Below, in pieces: positions 46,101 to 57,570 of a stretch of DNA of 64,000 nucleotides. Position numbers and translations under genes: made by a program. Below the pieces are notes generated by a model. It was given only the letters and a program-made list of their open reading frames with translations, was not told the DNA's origin and ran no database searches. Position 1 is the stretch's first letter; each line of letters begins with the position of its first letter. The stretch is from positions 39,606,527 through 39,670,526 of the forward strand of contig CM049308.1 in the NCBI GenBank assembly GCA_026874595.1, read 5' to 3'. The DNA is from Sipunculus nudus. Its lineage: Eukaryota; Annelida; Sipuncula; Golfingiida; Sipunculidae.

Positions 46101-49100
46101 TTTTGTCAAAATTGGTTTTAAAACACAACGAATTTCAGTAACCCATTTTTACATGGTTTCATTTGACCATGAAAACCTAGGTTTAGACACAATGTTCGAC
46201 CAATTATCATGGTTTGTTTTTCAGATATTAAGGAAAGAAGGCTGTTCTTCAATGACGGCCCTAATTTACATATTAAAATTTAAAATATGAAGTTAACCCT
46301 TTATTATTAAAGGACTTATAATGAAAGACTTTTCATCAATGGCGGCTCTAGTTAACATATTAAAATTAAAATTTAGACTTAACCGATTTTAATATGGTTT
46401 CATTTGTATCTTTGGCCATCAAAACATAGGTCTAGACACAATGTTTGGCCTATTATCATGGTTATAGTCTTTCATATATTGAGGAAAGTAGGCTGTTCTT
46501 TAATGGCGGTCCTAATTTACATATTAAAATTTAAAATATGACATTAAGCGTTTATAATTATGGTTTTATTTGAATCTTTGACCATGAAAACCTAGATCTA
46601 GACACAATTTTCGACCCATTATTATGGTTAGTTCTTGAGATATGGATGAAAATAGAATTATCGTCAATGGCGACCCTAATTTGCATATTACAAAAGTCTG
46701 TGAAGTGACGCTATAAATACGATATTTTTATGAAGAAAAATCACCTAAAATCACTTTTTATCCAAAATACATATTCAATTTGACAATTTTTTAGTATCCT
46801 ATGTTATCAATCCAATAGTTTAGCTTATTTGAGTATCATGGTTGGAACTAGTGTTAATGAAATAAGGATTTGTAATGTCATTTATGTCAAAATCTAATAT
46901 TTTAAAAATGCGACTCCAGTAGAAGAAAACCGTAAAATTTTCATATTTCCCATCGGTTGATTTTTGTAGACTTTTAGTATGTCAAACTACATACCTTACG
47001 AAAATGCATTGTGTAAACAGAAATTTTATTGCATTTTTTTTTACCTTTGGTACTAATTCTACTGGCCTATATGTCTCCTTTACTTGAATAAAAGAAGAAG
47101 TGCATTACTAGTTAGGGGATAACAAACGATTATTTACTTTCGATTCTTTCTTTTTTACACAGCTCTTGAAGTGGTTGGAGATAAGTGGCGGTCCATTGTC
47201 ACAAATGTTTACATGATTGTATGGGCAGTTGGTTATGCGGCTCTCGCTGGTATCGCTTATTTTATCCGTGACAGGTTCATCTTTATGATCTCAGTGGCGG
47301 CACCTACCGTCATTATTTTAATTCCGGTCTGGTAAGAAGAGCCACCATGATTTCACTTTTTGACAGTTTCGTTTTGTTTACATATAGTATAAACAGTGTA
47401 TTTACTTAAAACTTAAAAACGAAAATTGAATTGAAGCTTAATGTACAATAGAATGAATTCTGAATTTCTAATTATTACATCGACTGAGAAACGATAACTA
47501 AAATGTCGGAATACTTCCAACTACGAGGATATGTGAACATATATTTATATACTAATTGTTACCCACATCTCTTCAATCCTTAATATTTTTAACGATTTAA
47601 TATTTTCTCATATTTTTCGAATTTACTTAAAGCATACATCCTTCCGCCTGTTGTCGTTTCTACTCAACACGTACTTCTTCCAGTTAGGAAGTGTGGGAAG
47701 GCTGGAACTACCTGCATCATCTGTCAAACTTTAAAAATCGACATTGTTAAATTTCGAGGAAACATTATCTGCCTACATTCCGAATGCGTATGCTTAAAAC
47801 TATTAATATAATAGTCATACTAAAATACAGCCATTTTCTGTCACATGCAGGTTTATCCCAGAGTCTCTGACATGGCTGATAGCTAAGGGTCACCAAGACG
47901 AAGCCAACCGTTTAATCCACAAGATGGCGCGCACGAACAAACGCACACTTCCGGATGGACTGTCAGTATCTGTTGAACAGGTTTGTGACGTAATAGAAGT
48001 CGCTATAGCTAGTGAAAAGATCTTCACCGACGTTACCTACCCATACTAGAAAATGCATCCTTCTTTTCCTTCTTTTTACCTACTTCCTGGTCGAAGTCCT
48101 GTTTTACCGACCTTTATTTCTTGAAAAGTCCAACAATTCTATAACTGCAACATGCAATGTCATAATGCTGTAAATTACGGTGAAATGGTCTTTATGTTTT
48201 TAAAAGTAAAATCTTTCTGCAATTTTTACCACAGCGTGATATCAGACTGCAGGTGCAAGACTGAGCGCCTTATAAAATGTAAGGGCGCAGCCAGATTTAT
48301 CGGGGGGGGGGGGGGGGGCGGTTTAAAAATCAGCCAACTTCAATATCCTTGTAACAATTTATGCTCAATACACGAGAAAATGTTCACTTATGAATCATCT
48401 GTTTCCTGCTGATGAAAGTGTATAGTAATGAAACTCATCGAAAACAAGATTGATATTTTCATGTTTTCTTAAAAGACTTTCCTACTTTAGTGTTTTTAGC
48501 AGATATTTAAGGTCTGGAAAGGTTTCCCTAGATATAACATGAAAAACAGGATGCGGGGGGGGGGACATATGGCTATACGCCCCTGAAATGTGATCAACCT
48601 TCTTTTCAATTTCCCATTCATTCATTAAGAATGCGCATGAATTATGATGTTGTTAAGTGTGGCTTTTCTATTTTCCTACTTTGTGCTTCTTTTTCGTAAT
48701 GTACAGTCCTACATTTATCTTTTTTTCACAATGGTGTTCTTGGCAGTGTCCATTGAGGATGTCTTCAAAAGCTGGATCGGACTATGAATTTCGAGAATTT
48801 CACATAGAGTCAGACAAACAAAAAGCAGAATATTCTTTTTTTTATTCTAAATCATACCTCTTGGAACTCTTTGAACCTCAATAAAAGCAGGTTGCTCCAA
48901 AATGAGAACACTTACATCAATTTGTGTTGTTGTTGTTAATAGCAAAAAGAGAAGACGAAGACAAGATTTCAGGATTTGTTCAGGACACAGGGAATGAGGA
49001 AAATCACTCTCATTTTATGGCTGAACTGGTTGGTATTCAACATATAACAACTAATTCTATTAGCATACATTTTACTTTATCGGACACGGTTACATAAATG

Positions 49101-52100
49101 GTTTGAACTAAATTACGATAAATTGGAATGTTTCCACTAGTACAGGCACGGATACAGCGCTGTATACGGCGAATAATTTACCGACCCTTGTGGATATTTA
49201 TTCAATGACATCTTTTTTCGGAAATGCCCCGGTCATGTTGCAAAGGACTCCAGCTCTCAAGTATATCTAATCAATATTCTTTTATCATATTACATGAAAG
49301 TCAAACCCCCGGATTCTTTTTATTTTACCAACAGTTCACATTCATATACAGGGTGGGTAGCATATTCAATTTAAACTGGTGCCAAAATATATATACTTAT
49401 GTGTTTGGTTTATATAATTACTTATTATATTTCATTATATCGTTAATTATATTGACTATATATAAACAGAGCCTGACATATGTTGCATGAAGTATAAAAA
49501 TATTGTGATATTTATACAATCAAACTTTATTTTAAATGAAATACCCCTGAATAGGAAAACAACGGTATAAGTGTAAATACCAAAATTTATCTGTATACCT
49601 ATTCGTGGTTCTAACCCTATCTGTATTTTGTCTCTGTCTCATAAACGGAAACGCAGCTTTAGCCTATCGAGTATGCTGTACATAATTCTCTGCAGAAGTA
49701 TACAGAAAACCACTCCCAAAATGAAAACCCATTCCTTCAAATTCCTAGCAAGTACGTCTATTTCACTTTTTCATCAGCATAAGACTGTGTAAGGTATATT
49801 AAATTATATTTATTAAAACATTATTTTTTTATATTATTATTCGAGATGAAATATTCCTTCTGCGTCTTTTGGTCGCTTTCTTTGGTGTTTCACAAAGGAT
49901 TGCAAATGGACTTTTGTACTACGCCATTTCGTGGAATGCACCTGATTACCATGGTAACCTGTACCTGAACGTGTTTCTTGCGGGGTTGGTGGAGATTCCG
50001 GCGTACCTGTTGAACATGCCCGTCGTGACGAAGCTGGGTCGGCGCTGGGGGATGGCTGGATGTATATTTATCGGGGGCATATCTATGCTCGTGTCTTTGG
50101 CAATGCCCGAAGGTGGAAATATCCTTTCAGAAATTATAACAGAAATTATTGTTTTCAGTTGCTCATGAATATATATAGACTGTTACTAGATTAACATTTT
50201 TATAAATCCATCAATAGTTTATAGTGTTATAATGCGTCATGAACATATGTTTTACCGTTACTGGCCCATTATACAGGGTTTCTCAATTTAAATTTTTTAA
50301 TGGCTGCAACCAACTAGGGCGCGTTTGGTGATAGACTGGCCCAGATGTTTGCTTTATTGTCATTATACAACAGTACTCGGGTTATATGAGAAAGCCATGT
50401 GTTCTGTCATCAAGTGGCAAAATATATGACTAATTCACACTCGTAGGAATAAGCCAGTACGTGACTCGGGTGCAGCATCCGGGACATCTAGTTGGTTGTG
50501 GAAGGCATACTCTTTGGTATTACCATTTCTCATATCTCGAGCTACACGAGTCACGCCACGTAGGTTTAATATAGAAGGAGAGAGCACTCCCAGATCATAA
50601 CTTGGGGTCAAGCTGTGCCCTGAAATTAATGCCCTAACCTATTGTCCTAAACAAGGCCAGTCATTTTTCTTACTGTATATTATAACTCCATGGTCACGCT
50701 AAATACGATACTGTTTTATTTCTAGCACTGCCTGCCCTCAAAATCACTTTGGAGATGATCACTAAGTTGGTCGTGACCATGTCCATCACCACAGCTTTTC
50801 AATACTCGGTGGAGCTGTACCCCACTATAATTAGGGCCCTGGGACTACTGACTTGCGTCACTGCCTCCCGTTTTGGGAATCTCGCTGCACCTTTCCTCCC
50901 CCTGATTGTGAGTATAATTACCAGAAAAAACGTAATGATATGCAGGCTAAATGTTATCTAGTTGACAGACTTAAAATATTTGTATTACAGTTTACAGTGA
51001 TAAATAAATTGTTGAACATTTATCACAAAATAATATTTGTTCTTCTTATCTATGGATGAAAAGTATAATTCAACTCTTTTTAAACAAGTTTAAATTGTTC
51101 ATTTCTCAAAGATATATGCGAGAAACACTTTGAAATGATGTTTGATGTTTTTATATGAATAATAAACTGTTCACGAATATATATCTTAAGAGCATTATTA
51201 AGATTTTTATTTTAAAATAGCCCTTTAAAAGATCTATTTTAAATGGTTGAAATAATATAATAAATAATCTCAAAAACAGTTTGGAAGTTCATAGTGTCAG
51301 ACACATATGCATTAATTAAAATATATTTAACAAGCACTTTTTGAGAAAAATAAACAAGTCTATTTTAAAAAAATAATTTATTTGACCTCTTTTTTTAGAA
51401 CAATTCTTGCACCTATGGTTAAGGAAAACTGACAGAAATCTTTATTGTTGAAAGAAAATTTGCATCGTATGGCAAGCCATTTAGCTAGTCTGATAATTCA
51501 CATTAATTCAATTAAAATATCGTTGGTCAAACGCATAAGACTATGTCATATAAAATAAATCAGCAAGACGGTTTTCTTAATTCTGACAATTGATGAAATA
51601 AAAGACCATTTAATAAAATGATCTTGATTAGAAATTGATTTGAGATCACCGGGGGAGAGAAAGTAACCATAAAGAGGGTAGCCTGAAGTCTTTATATCAG
51701 ATCGGAATACACCCTTTCCCGGGAGAGCCTGAAGGCCAAACAATATAACAGATTGGTAATGTGAAACTCGAGAGTTTGCACCATCGAACTTTTGGACACG
51801 AAAGTGAATAAAATAAAATTAATGCTTTAACGTATTCATCACTTCAAACACTTCGGACATCAGGACAACCACTTTAGACATGTTCCTTCTTCAGAAAGCA
51901 GGACAACCACTTTAAACATGTTCCTTCTTCATAAAGCAATTTAATCACTTCAGGCACTGTTCCTTCTTCAGTCGTCACTCGTCAGGTTGACCACTTCAGC
52001 TATGTTCCTACATCAGACATTATGTTAACCATGCACTTCAAACATATTACTACTTCAGGTCACAAGGTTAACCATGTCAGACATGTTCCTAAAGGAGACA

Positions 52101-54039
52101 TCAGGTTAACCACTTAAGACATTTTCCTACATGAGATATCAGGTTAACTACCTAAAACAACTTGTTCCTACTTCAGACATCAGGTAAACTACTTGAGTAC
52201 ACCTTTCCTACTTCAGACGTTAGTTTTACCACTTCAGAAATGTTCCTACTTAAGAGATCAGTTTATCCACCTAAAACAATCGGTTTCTACTTCAGACATC
52301 AGGGTAACTACCCGAGACACAACTTACCTACTTTAGACGTCAGTTCAACCACTTCAGAAATGTTCCTACTTAAGATATGAGGTTAACTTCCTCAGATATG
52401 TTCCTGCCTCAGACATCAGGTTAATCACCTAAAACAATCGGTTTCTACTTCAGACATCAGGGTTACTACCCAAGCCACACCTTTCCTACTTCAGACGTCA
52501 GTTTATCCACTTCAGAAATGTTCCTATTTCAGACATTAGGTGAACTACCAAAGATAACCTGTTCCTACTTCAGACATCAGGTTTACTACCAAAGACAACC
52601 TGTTTCTTCTTCAGACATCAGGTTAACTACCAAAGACAACCTGTTCCTACTTCAGACATCAGGTTAACTACCAAAAACAACCTGTTCCTACTTCAGACAT
52701 CAGGTTAACTACCAAAAACAACCTGTTCCTACTTCAGACATCAGGTTAACTACCAAAGACAACCTGTTCCTACTTCAGACATCAGGTTAACTACCAAAGA
52801 CAACAGGTTCCTACTTCAGACATCAGGTTAACTACCAAAGACAATCTGTTCCTACTTCAGACATCAGGTATATAATATTAACAACTTCAGACATGTTTCT
52901 TCTGCAAACATCAGGTAAACCACTTCAGGCATTATCCTGAGTCGGACATCTGTAATATCCTTACCGTACTTGTAGGGCGGTATGTGGCCAGATATTATAT
53001 GCGGAGCTTTGGCTCTTGTTGCGGGGCTGTTGTTACTATTGTTGCCGGAAACAATGAACACTTCATTGTGTTCGACAATAGATGAAGCTGAAGACCGGTA
53101 CAACAACAACCGTCTGAGGTAAGAAATTATTATTAAATGTATGGGCGGATCCAGGATTTTTTAAAGGGGTGGGGGTAAAATCAAGGACGTTAATGACAAA
53201 ACCTGACAAAGGGTCCACAGGTCAAGATAAGGGAGGGTCCATTACACAAATTTGGGTTTAACCCCTTCTAAAAGGTTGCGGTGGCTAAAAGTGTGCATGA
53301 CAAGTTTTGAAGTGTAACAATAGATTTTTTACTGAAAAAATGGAGGGTTTCTCTTAATTTCTCAAAGGAACAAAGTCGCAGTGACCAAGTTTCAGGTCAG
53401 GCAGGAGAACTTATGGACATTTTAATCTATGTCGAATTTTCGACGGTTTCAAAACGTGCCCTGCTAATGGACGGACGATGGACAAAGGAACAGCACTATA
53501 GCTCAGATTTCTCAAAGTCAGCTGAGCTAATGGTCTAGGAAAATATAATAAATACAGAATAGATTTGATAAACAGGAGAAAAAGCATAACAACAAAACAA
53601 ATTTTTTATTGAAATTTTATTATTTAATGTTTAGGAAAAAATGTCCGAGCGAATGGAAATCAAAGTTGGTAAAAACATAGTGAGAGACCAAACTTGAGAA
53701 ACCAACCGTTTTTGGCCAATCATGTATGGTAAAGTTACGAAAATTTAACCGTGGATATTAAGTTTTAATTTTGATGATAAATCACAAAATATGTGAAGGA
53801 TCCTTCAGTTAAACATAATACGCTAACAATCCGGTTTTAGACAGTCCTAGATTAAGCAATAAAAACATGGACTATGTAAGGTTTTGTCAGCTTTTGAGTA
53901 TACCGGCCAAATTAATTTTTCTTTCAGGGATCTCTGCAAGTGTCGAAGTCCTGAGGACAACACGCATAATCAGAACTCTTCAGAGGAAATTAAATTGCTT
54001 GGCAACCAAGGAAAAAGAGGCGAAAACAAAGAATATTAG
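41476..54039 (+). CDS. SLC22-family organic ion transporter, gene B (10 exons, 570 aa)
   Basis: Paralogue of gene A; it should be a 12-span major-facilitator carrier in the plasma membrane. Exons: 41476-41892, 42982-43085, 44159-44313, 47163-47331, 47851-47980, 48943-49028, 49898-50112, 50726-50907, 52976-53118, 53928-54039. The first nine equal gene A in length and phase and hold no stop. All introns are GT-AG. The four sequons of the large extracellular loop, [32 protein letters not shown] and [11 protein letters not shown] are kept. Exon 5 encodes the same protein as in A, while exon 8 differs at ten residues. In exon 10 one extra G (about 54011, CCAAGGAAAAAG) shifts the frame, so the tail ends GKRGENKEY at TAG 54037-54039, five residues shorter. 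The gene looks functional. Regulation is not visible. Confidence 0.9.
42480..42981 (+). repeat. 51-56-bp minisatellite copying the exon-2 splice acceptor (gene B, intron 1)
   Basis: Nine units, more diverged than in gene A, with acceptor-like junctions before 42502, 42557, 42610, 42663 (AA instead of AG), 42717, 42768, 42819, 42875 and 42929. The true exon 2 starts at 42982. Units keep TGGGACATGGTCTGCTCAT and AGTCTTTGTATTATTTTATC phrases. Confidence 0.9.
43096..43195. repeat. (TA)n microsatellite after exon 2 of gene B
   Basis: TA runs at 43096-43150 and shorter ones to 43193, in the same position as in gene A. Confidence 0.95.
44314..47162. other. Intron 3 of gene B, enlarged by ~2.5 kb of repeats
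   Basis: Intron 3 is only 371 bp in gene A. The extra sequence here includes a copy of the GCTCAGCTGACTT/AGCTGTAGCGATCACTC dispersed repeat (45260-45450) and a 164-bp tandem array (46130-46690). No coding frame is seen. TTCCGGGAGGGCGGATATCG near 44519 begins unrecognised sequence. Confidence 0.7.
46130..46690 (+). repeat. ~164-bp tandem repeat, about 3.5 units, in intron 3 of gene B
   Basis: CATATTAAAATTTAAAATAT occurs near 46268 and 46519, with worn copies near 46356 and 46683. AAAACCTAGGTTTAGACACA-type strings occur near 46170, 46421 and 46586. One unit is shortened to about 88 bp. Absent from gene A. Confidence 0.75.
51830..52930 (+). repeat. 41-bp minisatellite in intron 8 of gene B, strongly expanded
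   Basis: Left units are degenerate (41-46 bp, sometimes with alternating long-range phrases such as CCTAAAACAATCGGTTTCTA). The right half (about 52540-52870) is nearly perfect, with units GGTTAACTACCAAAGACAAC plus CTGTTCCTACTTCAGACATCA at a period of exactly 41. It is about 1.1 kb here against ~240 bp in gene A. It ends roughly 45 bp before the exon-9 acceptor (52975). Confidence 0.93.
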
Positions 54040-54068
54040 TTCATGGAAACCCTAAATATTAGCTGCTA

Positions 54069-54120
<52 letters not shown>
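54069..54120. repeat. (GA)n microsatellite in the 3' UTR of gene B
   Basis: About 25 GA units lie 30 bp after the stop. Gene A has a short counterpart of about 11 units at 25984-26005. Confidence 0.95.
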
Positions 54121-54125
<5 letters not shown>

Positions 54126-54146
54126 GCGTAATATCACAGAGTTTAA

Positions 54147-54642
54147 AGGGACATAATCAGGAGGAATATTATGCCTTTTCTTTCACACTTTCAGTCAGTT
54201 TTGCTTTGTACAAAAGTTTCCCAGCAAAACCTCCCCAGCACACAGTCTAAGTAACTCTGATACGGCTGTTTTACACCTTTTATGGCTTTCCGTGTTTGTA
54301 AACACAGTCCACGTATGTTTACTATAACAAGGCTGGGTGATCGGAGGTCCGAGGGTGAGCCGGAACACGCGGTGTCTCAGCCACCGGGACCATGTATTAC
54401 ATTTTCTGGGCCAAGTCAGGGAATCTCCTGATTGACGTGTGTAGTGGCTCCGCTGCACACACGGTCCCATGCGCTGTGTTTATGTTTACACTGATCGCGC
54501 TCGGTCCACTGTTTTTATCACTTGTTTACAGGAGTGAGCAAACGGTTTCAAGGCAATATTTTGGCAGGAACTGGTTTATTTTAAAGGGAAGAAGCTCTTT
54601 TTCATGTTAATTCAACATGCTTTATAGGTGATTGGGCCCCTT
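54147..54642. mobile_element. TTAA-flanked DNA element inserted in the 3' UTR of gene B
   Basis: Left: TTAA (54143-54146), then AGGGACATAATCA. Right: TGATTGGGCCCCT before TTAG, a mutated TTAA. The termini pair over ~17 bp with a few mismatches. The interior shares AAACACAGTCCACGT and GGAGTGAGCAAACGGTTT with 30065-30545. Gene A has the single uninserted target, GTTTAAGTAATAAG, near 26035. The element lies between the stop codon (54039) and the conserved AATAAA (54691-54696). Confidence 0.75.
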
Positions 54643-54690
54643 TAGGAAATAGACAAATCTTCTAATCATTTCGCATATGTGTCGATTCCT

Positions 54691-54696
54691 AATAAA
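54691..54696 (+). terminator. Likely polyadenylation signal of SLC22 gene B
   Basis: AATAAA in GATTCCTAATAAAAAGGAC is conserved in gene A (26114-26119). It lies 652 nt after the stop here against 148 nt in A, because of the TTAA element. Confidence 0.5.
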
Positions 54697-55584
54697 AAGG
54701 ACTACCTCTTAGTCTAAGGACATTTTTGTGATTTTTTTTTAAATATCAGTTTATTTCTGATCCTTGCATCAAGGGTTCTGATTTTAATATCGAATGTGCT
54801 TTTTTGATGCACAAGAATAGATTTTTAATTGAGTGGATTATTTCCCCTTTTTGGAGATTTAATGAATATATCTTAGAGAAGACTGAACATATAATAAAAC
54901 AGTAAAACAGACGCTTTTAACAGACTCCTTTTTAAATTTTCCCAAAGTACTATTTGCACGTATTTAGTGCTTCTTTAATAGACACCTTGGCAAAGTTTCC
55001 ATGTACGATTACGAGTATATATAGTACTTCTTTAACAGACATCTTGGTAAATTTTCCATGTACTATTAGCAAGTATACAGCGCTTCTTCAACAGACCCCG
55101 TAGTACATCCAACCAAGTACTATTTGCACGTATTTAGTGCTTCTTTAACAGACCCTTGGTAAATTTTCAGAGTACCATTTGCACTTATACGTAGCTTCTT
55201 TAGGACACCTTGGCGAATTTTCTTGAGTCGTATTTGCAAGTGCCCATATGCGGGTTATATGAACCTGTTTTATACTCATTGAATTTAGAGCACTATTTAT
55301 TCAATATATTTGCATGCTCAGAATAAAACCAGCTATTTAAAAAAGGGCCTGGTTTGTGTTTGCAATCATACCTTATTTATACACTCTGAGATACCCGACT
55401 GTTAACAACATTAATTTTGTCCCTCTTACATCAGTCTCTGTGTAACTGGTAAGGTTACAAATCCCAGTGAAAGTTGAGACGGAGATGGACAAACCATCAT
55501 GCAAGATGAAAGATGTGACGTCAGTTACCAAGCAGATGAGATTTCACTGTGGTTTGTGCATTTATATATGTCCTATTGTATAAA

Positions 55585-56286
55585 TACGCTCTTTACACAG
55601 CGCTTTACCTATAGGGCTACTATACCTATATCGTAAGGCGCTGTTTGTTATGACCTCGTATCCTGAATTGCAACACATGAGGGGAGCACTGTATTTTTGT
55701 CCAATCAGATGAGACCTTGTGCTGGAAGACAAAGCCAAGCGAGGAATACACAGAGCCAATCATATTAATTTCTTTTTGAGTGACAGCTCATCCCCCAGCG
55801 TAACCGTCCGAACAGGCCACAGGCGGCTCAGAGAGAATTGCCCCTGACGTGGTTTGCTTAGGGCCTTGGGCACATAGGATGCTCGGCCGGTGAGCTGTAA
55901 TTCAAACGAAACGTAACAACAAAGGCTGCGTGCACACCTCGCTTGCGTTTCAGTTCTGCAGACAACAGATACATGGCTACGCTTACACAGTCATAATGTC
56001 ATAATCGAATCGGTCGATGATGCGAGAATGCAGAGGGAGCAATTTAAATTCGACCGGAAACTCAATAAGCGGCGCTTGAAGCGCAGCAATGGGCGGAGCC
56101 AGGATGCCTGTCGAGTGTTTGTTTATTGGCATCTGATTGGCTGCTTGTCACATCATACGCACGTTTATTTCAGTGGAAAACGAACCGCCGTCTGGTGTCT
56201 AAATATATCATAAACGGTCAAAGCTGGCAGCGTGAAAATCGGTTGCTTCTTTAGAAGCGCAAGATTTCCGCTGCCTCGGGAGCGTA
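55585..56286 (-). mobile_element. 0.7-kb DNA element, TACGCTC termini and 9-bp target duplication, copy 2
   Basis: Reverse-orientation relative of 38760-39445, running TACGCTCTTTACACAGCG to CGCTGCCTCGGGAGCGTA. TTGTATAAA is duplicated exactly at 55576-55584 and 56287-56295. Copy A of the segmental duplication has the unfilled site TTGTATTAATTTGCTCAC (27058 onward), so this insertion followed the duplication or was excised cleanly from A, which is less likely. Confidence 0.92.
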
Positions 56287-56295
56287 TTGTATAAA

Positions 56296-57083
56296 CTGCT
56301 CACACGTAGATTACTGCTTTGTACAGCAAAGTCTTTACAATATCATGAATGGATATGCGAGTGCAGTTTTTTCATATGACTGGTGTCATGCCTCAAGTAG
56401 GGCCCATATCAATCAACATCAAAAGATTAAGGATTCTTGTATTTCGCTGACTAGATACTGAACACCAGAAACCTGGCACACAGCTGTTTCACTTGATAAC
56501 CAGCTGGGTCACAGCAGGTTTTTTATTTTGCACTGGCTGGGTGTAAAACTTCTGTGTACAATATAAAGTGTGGCTTAGGTCATTCAAAATAATTTATAAT
56601 CGATCTATTAATGCAGCCCAATCAAGCAGAAAGGCAGAAATGTAACCAGAGTCTATCGTTCTAGTTACTACTGAACAGCCAGGGGAATTAAATTGCAAAG
56701 TGGGGGGATATATACCATGCCCATATAAATGATCCTGCAATTGATAAAATGAAACAATACAAAGCTATTCAATAACAATTACATGGATCTGGGGGTGTCG
56801 TCACAGGGCGGTCCAGCTGGGGGTTTCAATTTGGCTTGGGGGATGTTACGGTAACTAAGAGAAAAAGTTTGGGGTGCTTGTGGCCAGTCAACCATGCACA
56901 CAAGCGTATTACTGAATACAACTTTTACTGACTCTTTACATTTATATTTTACTTAGCTGTCATGAGCAGATTACAGATTGCTCAAAAACATATCCCCCCC
57001 CCCCCTCTCCTGGCCCCGAAAGTTCTCCCTTAAATTCCATATCTCGAGTAATTTGTGAGGAGGCCTTATATGTGCATTTCGCA

Positions 57084-57157
<74 letters not shown>

Positions 57158-57570
57158 AAGAGGGATTCTCAGAGACAACTCAAAGTGACATCAGCATGCA
57201 AGACCGTTTGTGGGATGAAAAATTAGACCTTGTTGGCCGAATGTAGCCTGATGGTTGTAGTTTTCCCACCATGTCCTATATCCGATGTAATGCTGATTCA
57301 GTGGGGTTTCTTAACATACAGCAATGTTAATGGCCATGCTGATACATGAAGTTTTGCTGAGAAAGATAAAAACACACACATACAATTTTATTGAAAAATT
57401 ATATTTTTATTTACAAAACTGTTACTTTTAAAAGAACAGTTTGGAACACATACCAGGGGCAGATCCAGGATTTTGGGAAAGGGGGGTCCAACCCAGGAGG
57501 ACTATTGAAAAACCTAAACAAAAGGTCCCTAGGTCCATTAAAGGGGGGATCAAGCCCACAAAAAATGTAT
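56296..57570. other. 3' flank of gene B, duplicated part and microsatellites, non-coding
   Basis: 56296-56800 matches 27060-28190 of copy A without the ~160-bp tandem array. 57088-57160 is a (TA)n-(TG)n microsatellite. A C run at 56995-57004 is present. No exon is seen. Confidence 0.6.

Noticed and set aside
52540-52870. CRISPR-like array of 41-bp repeats
   Set aside because: The whole unit repeats with no unique spacers, and it lies in an intron of a eukaryotic gene.
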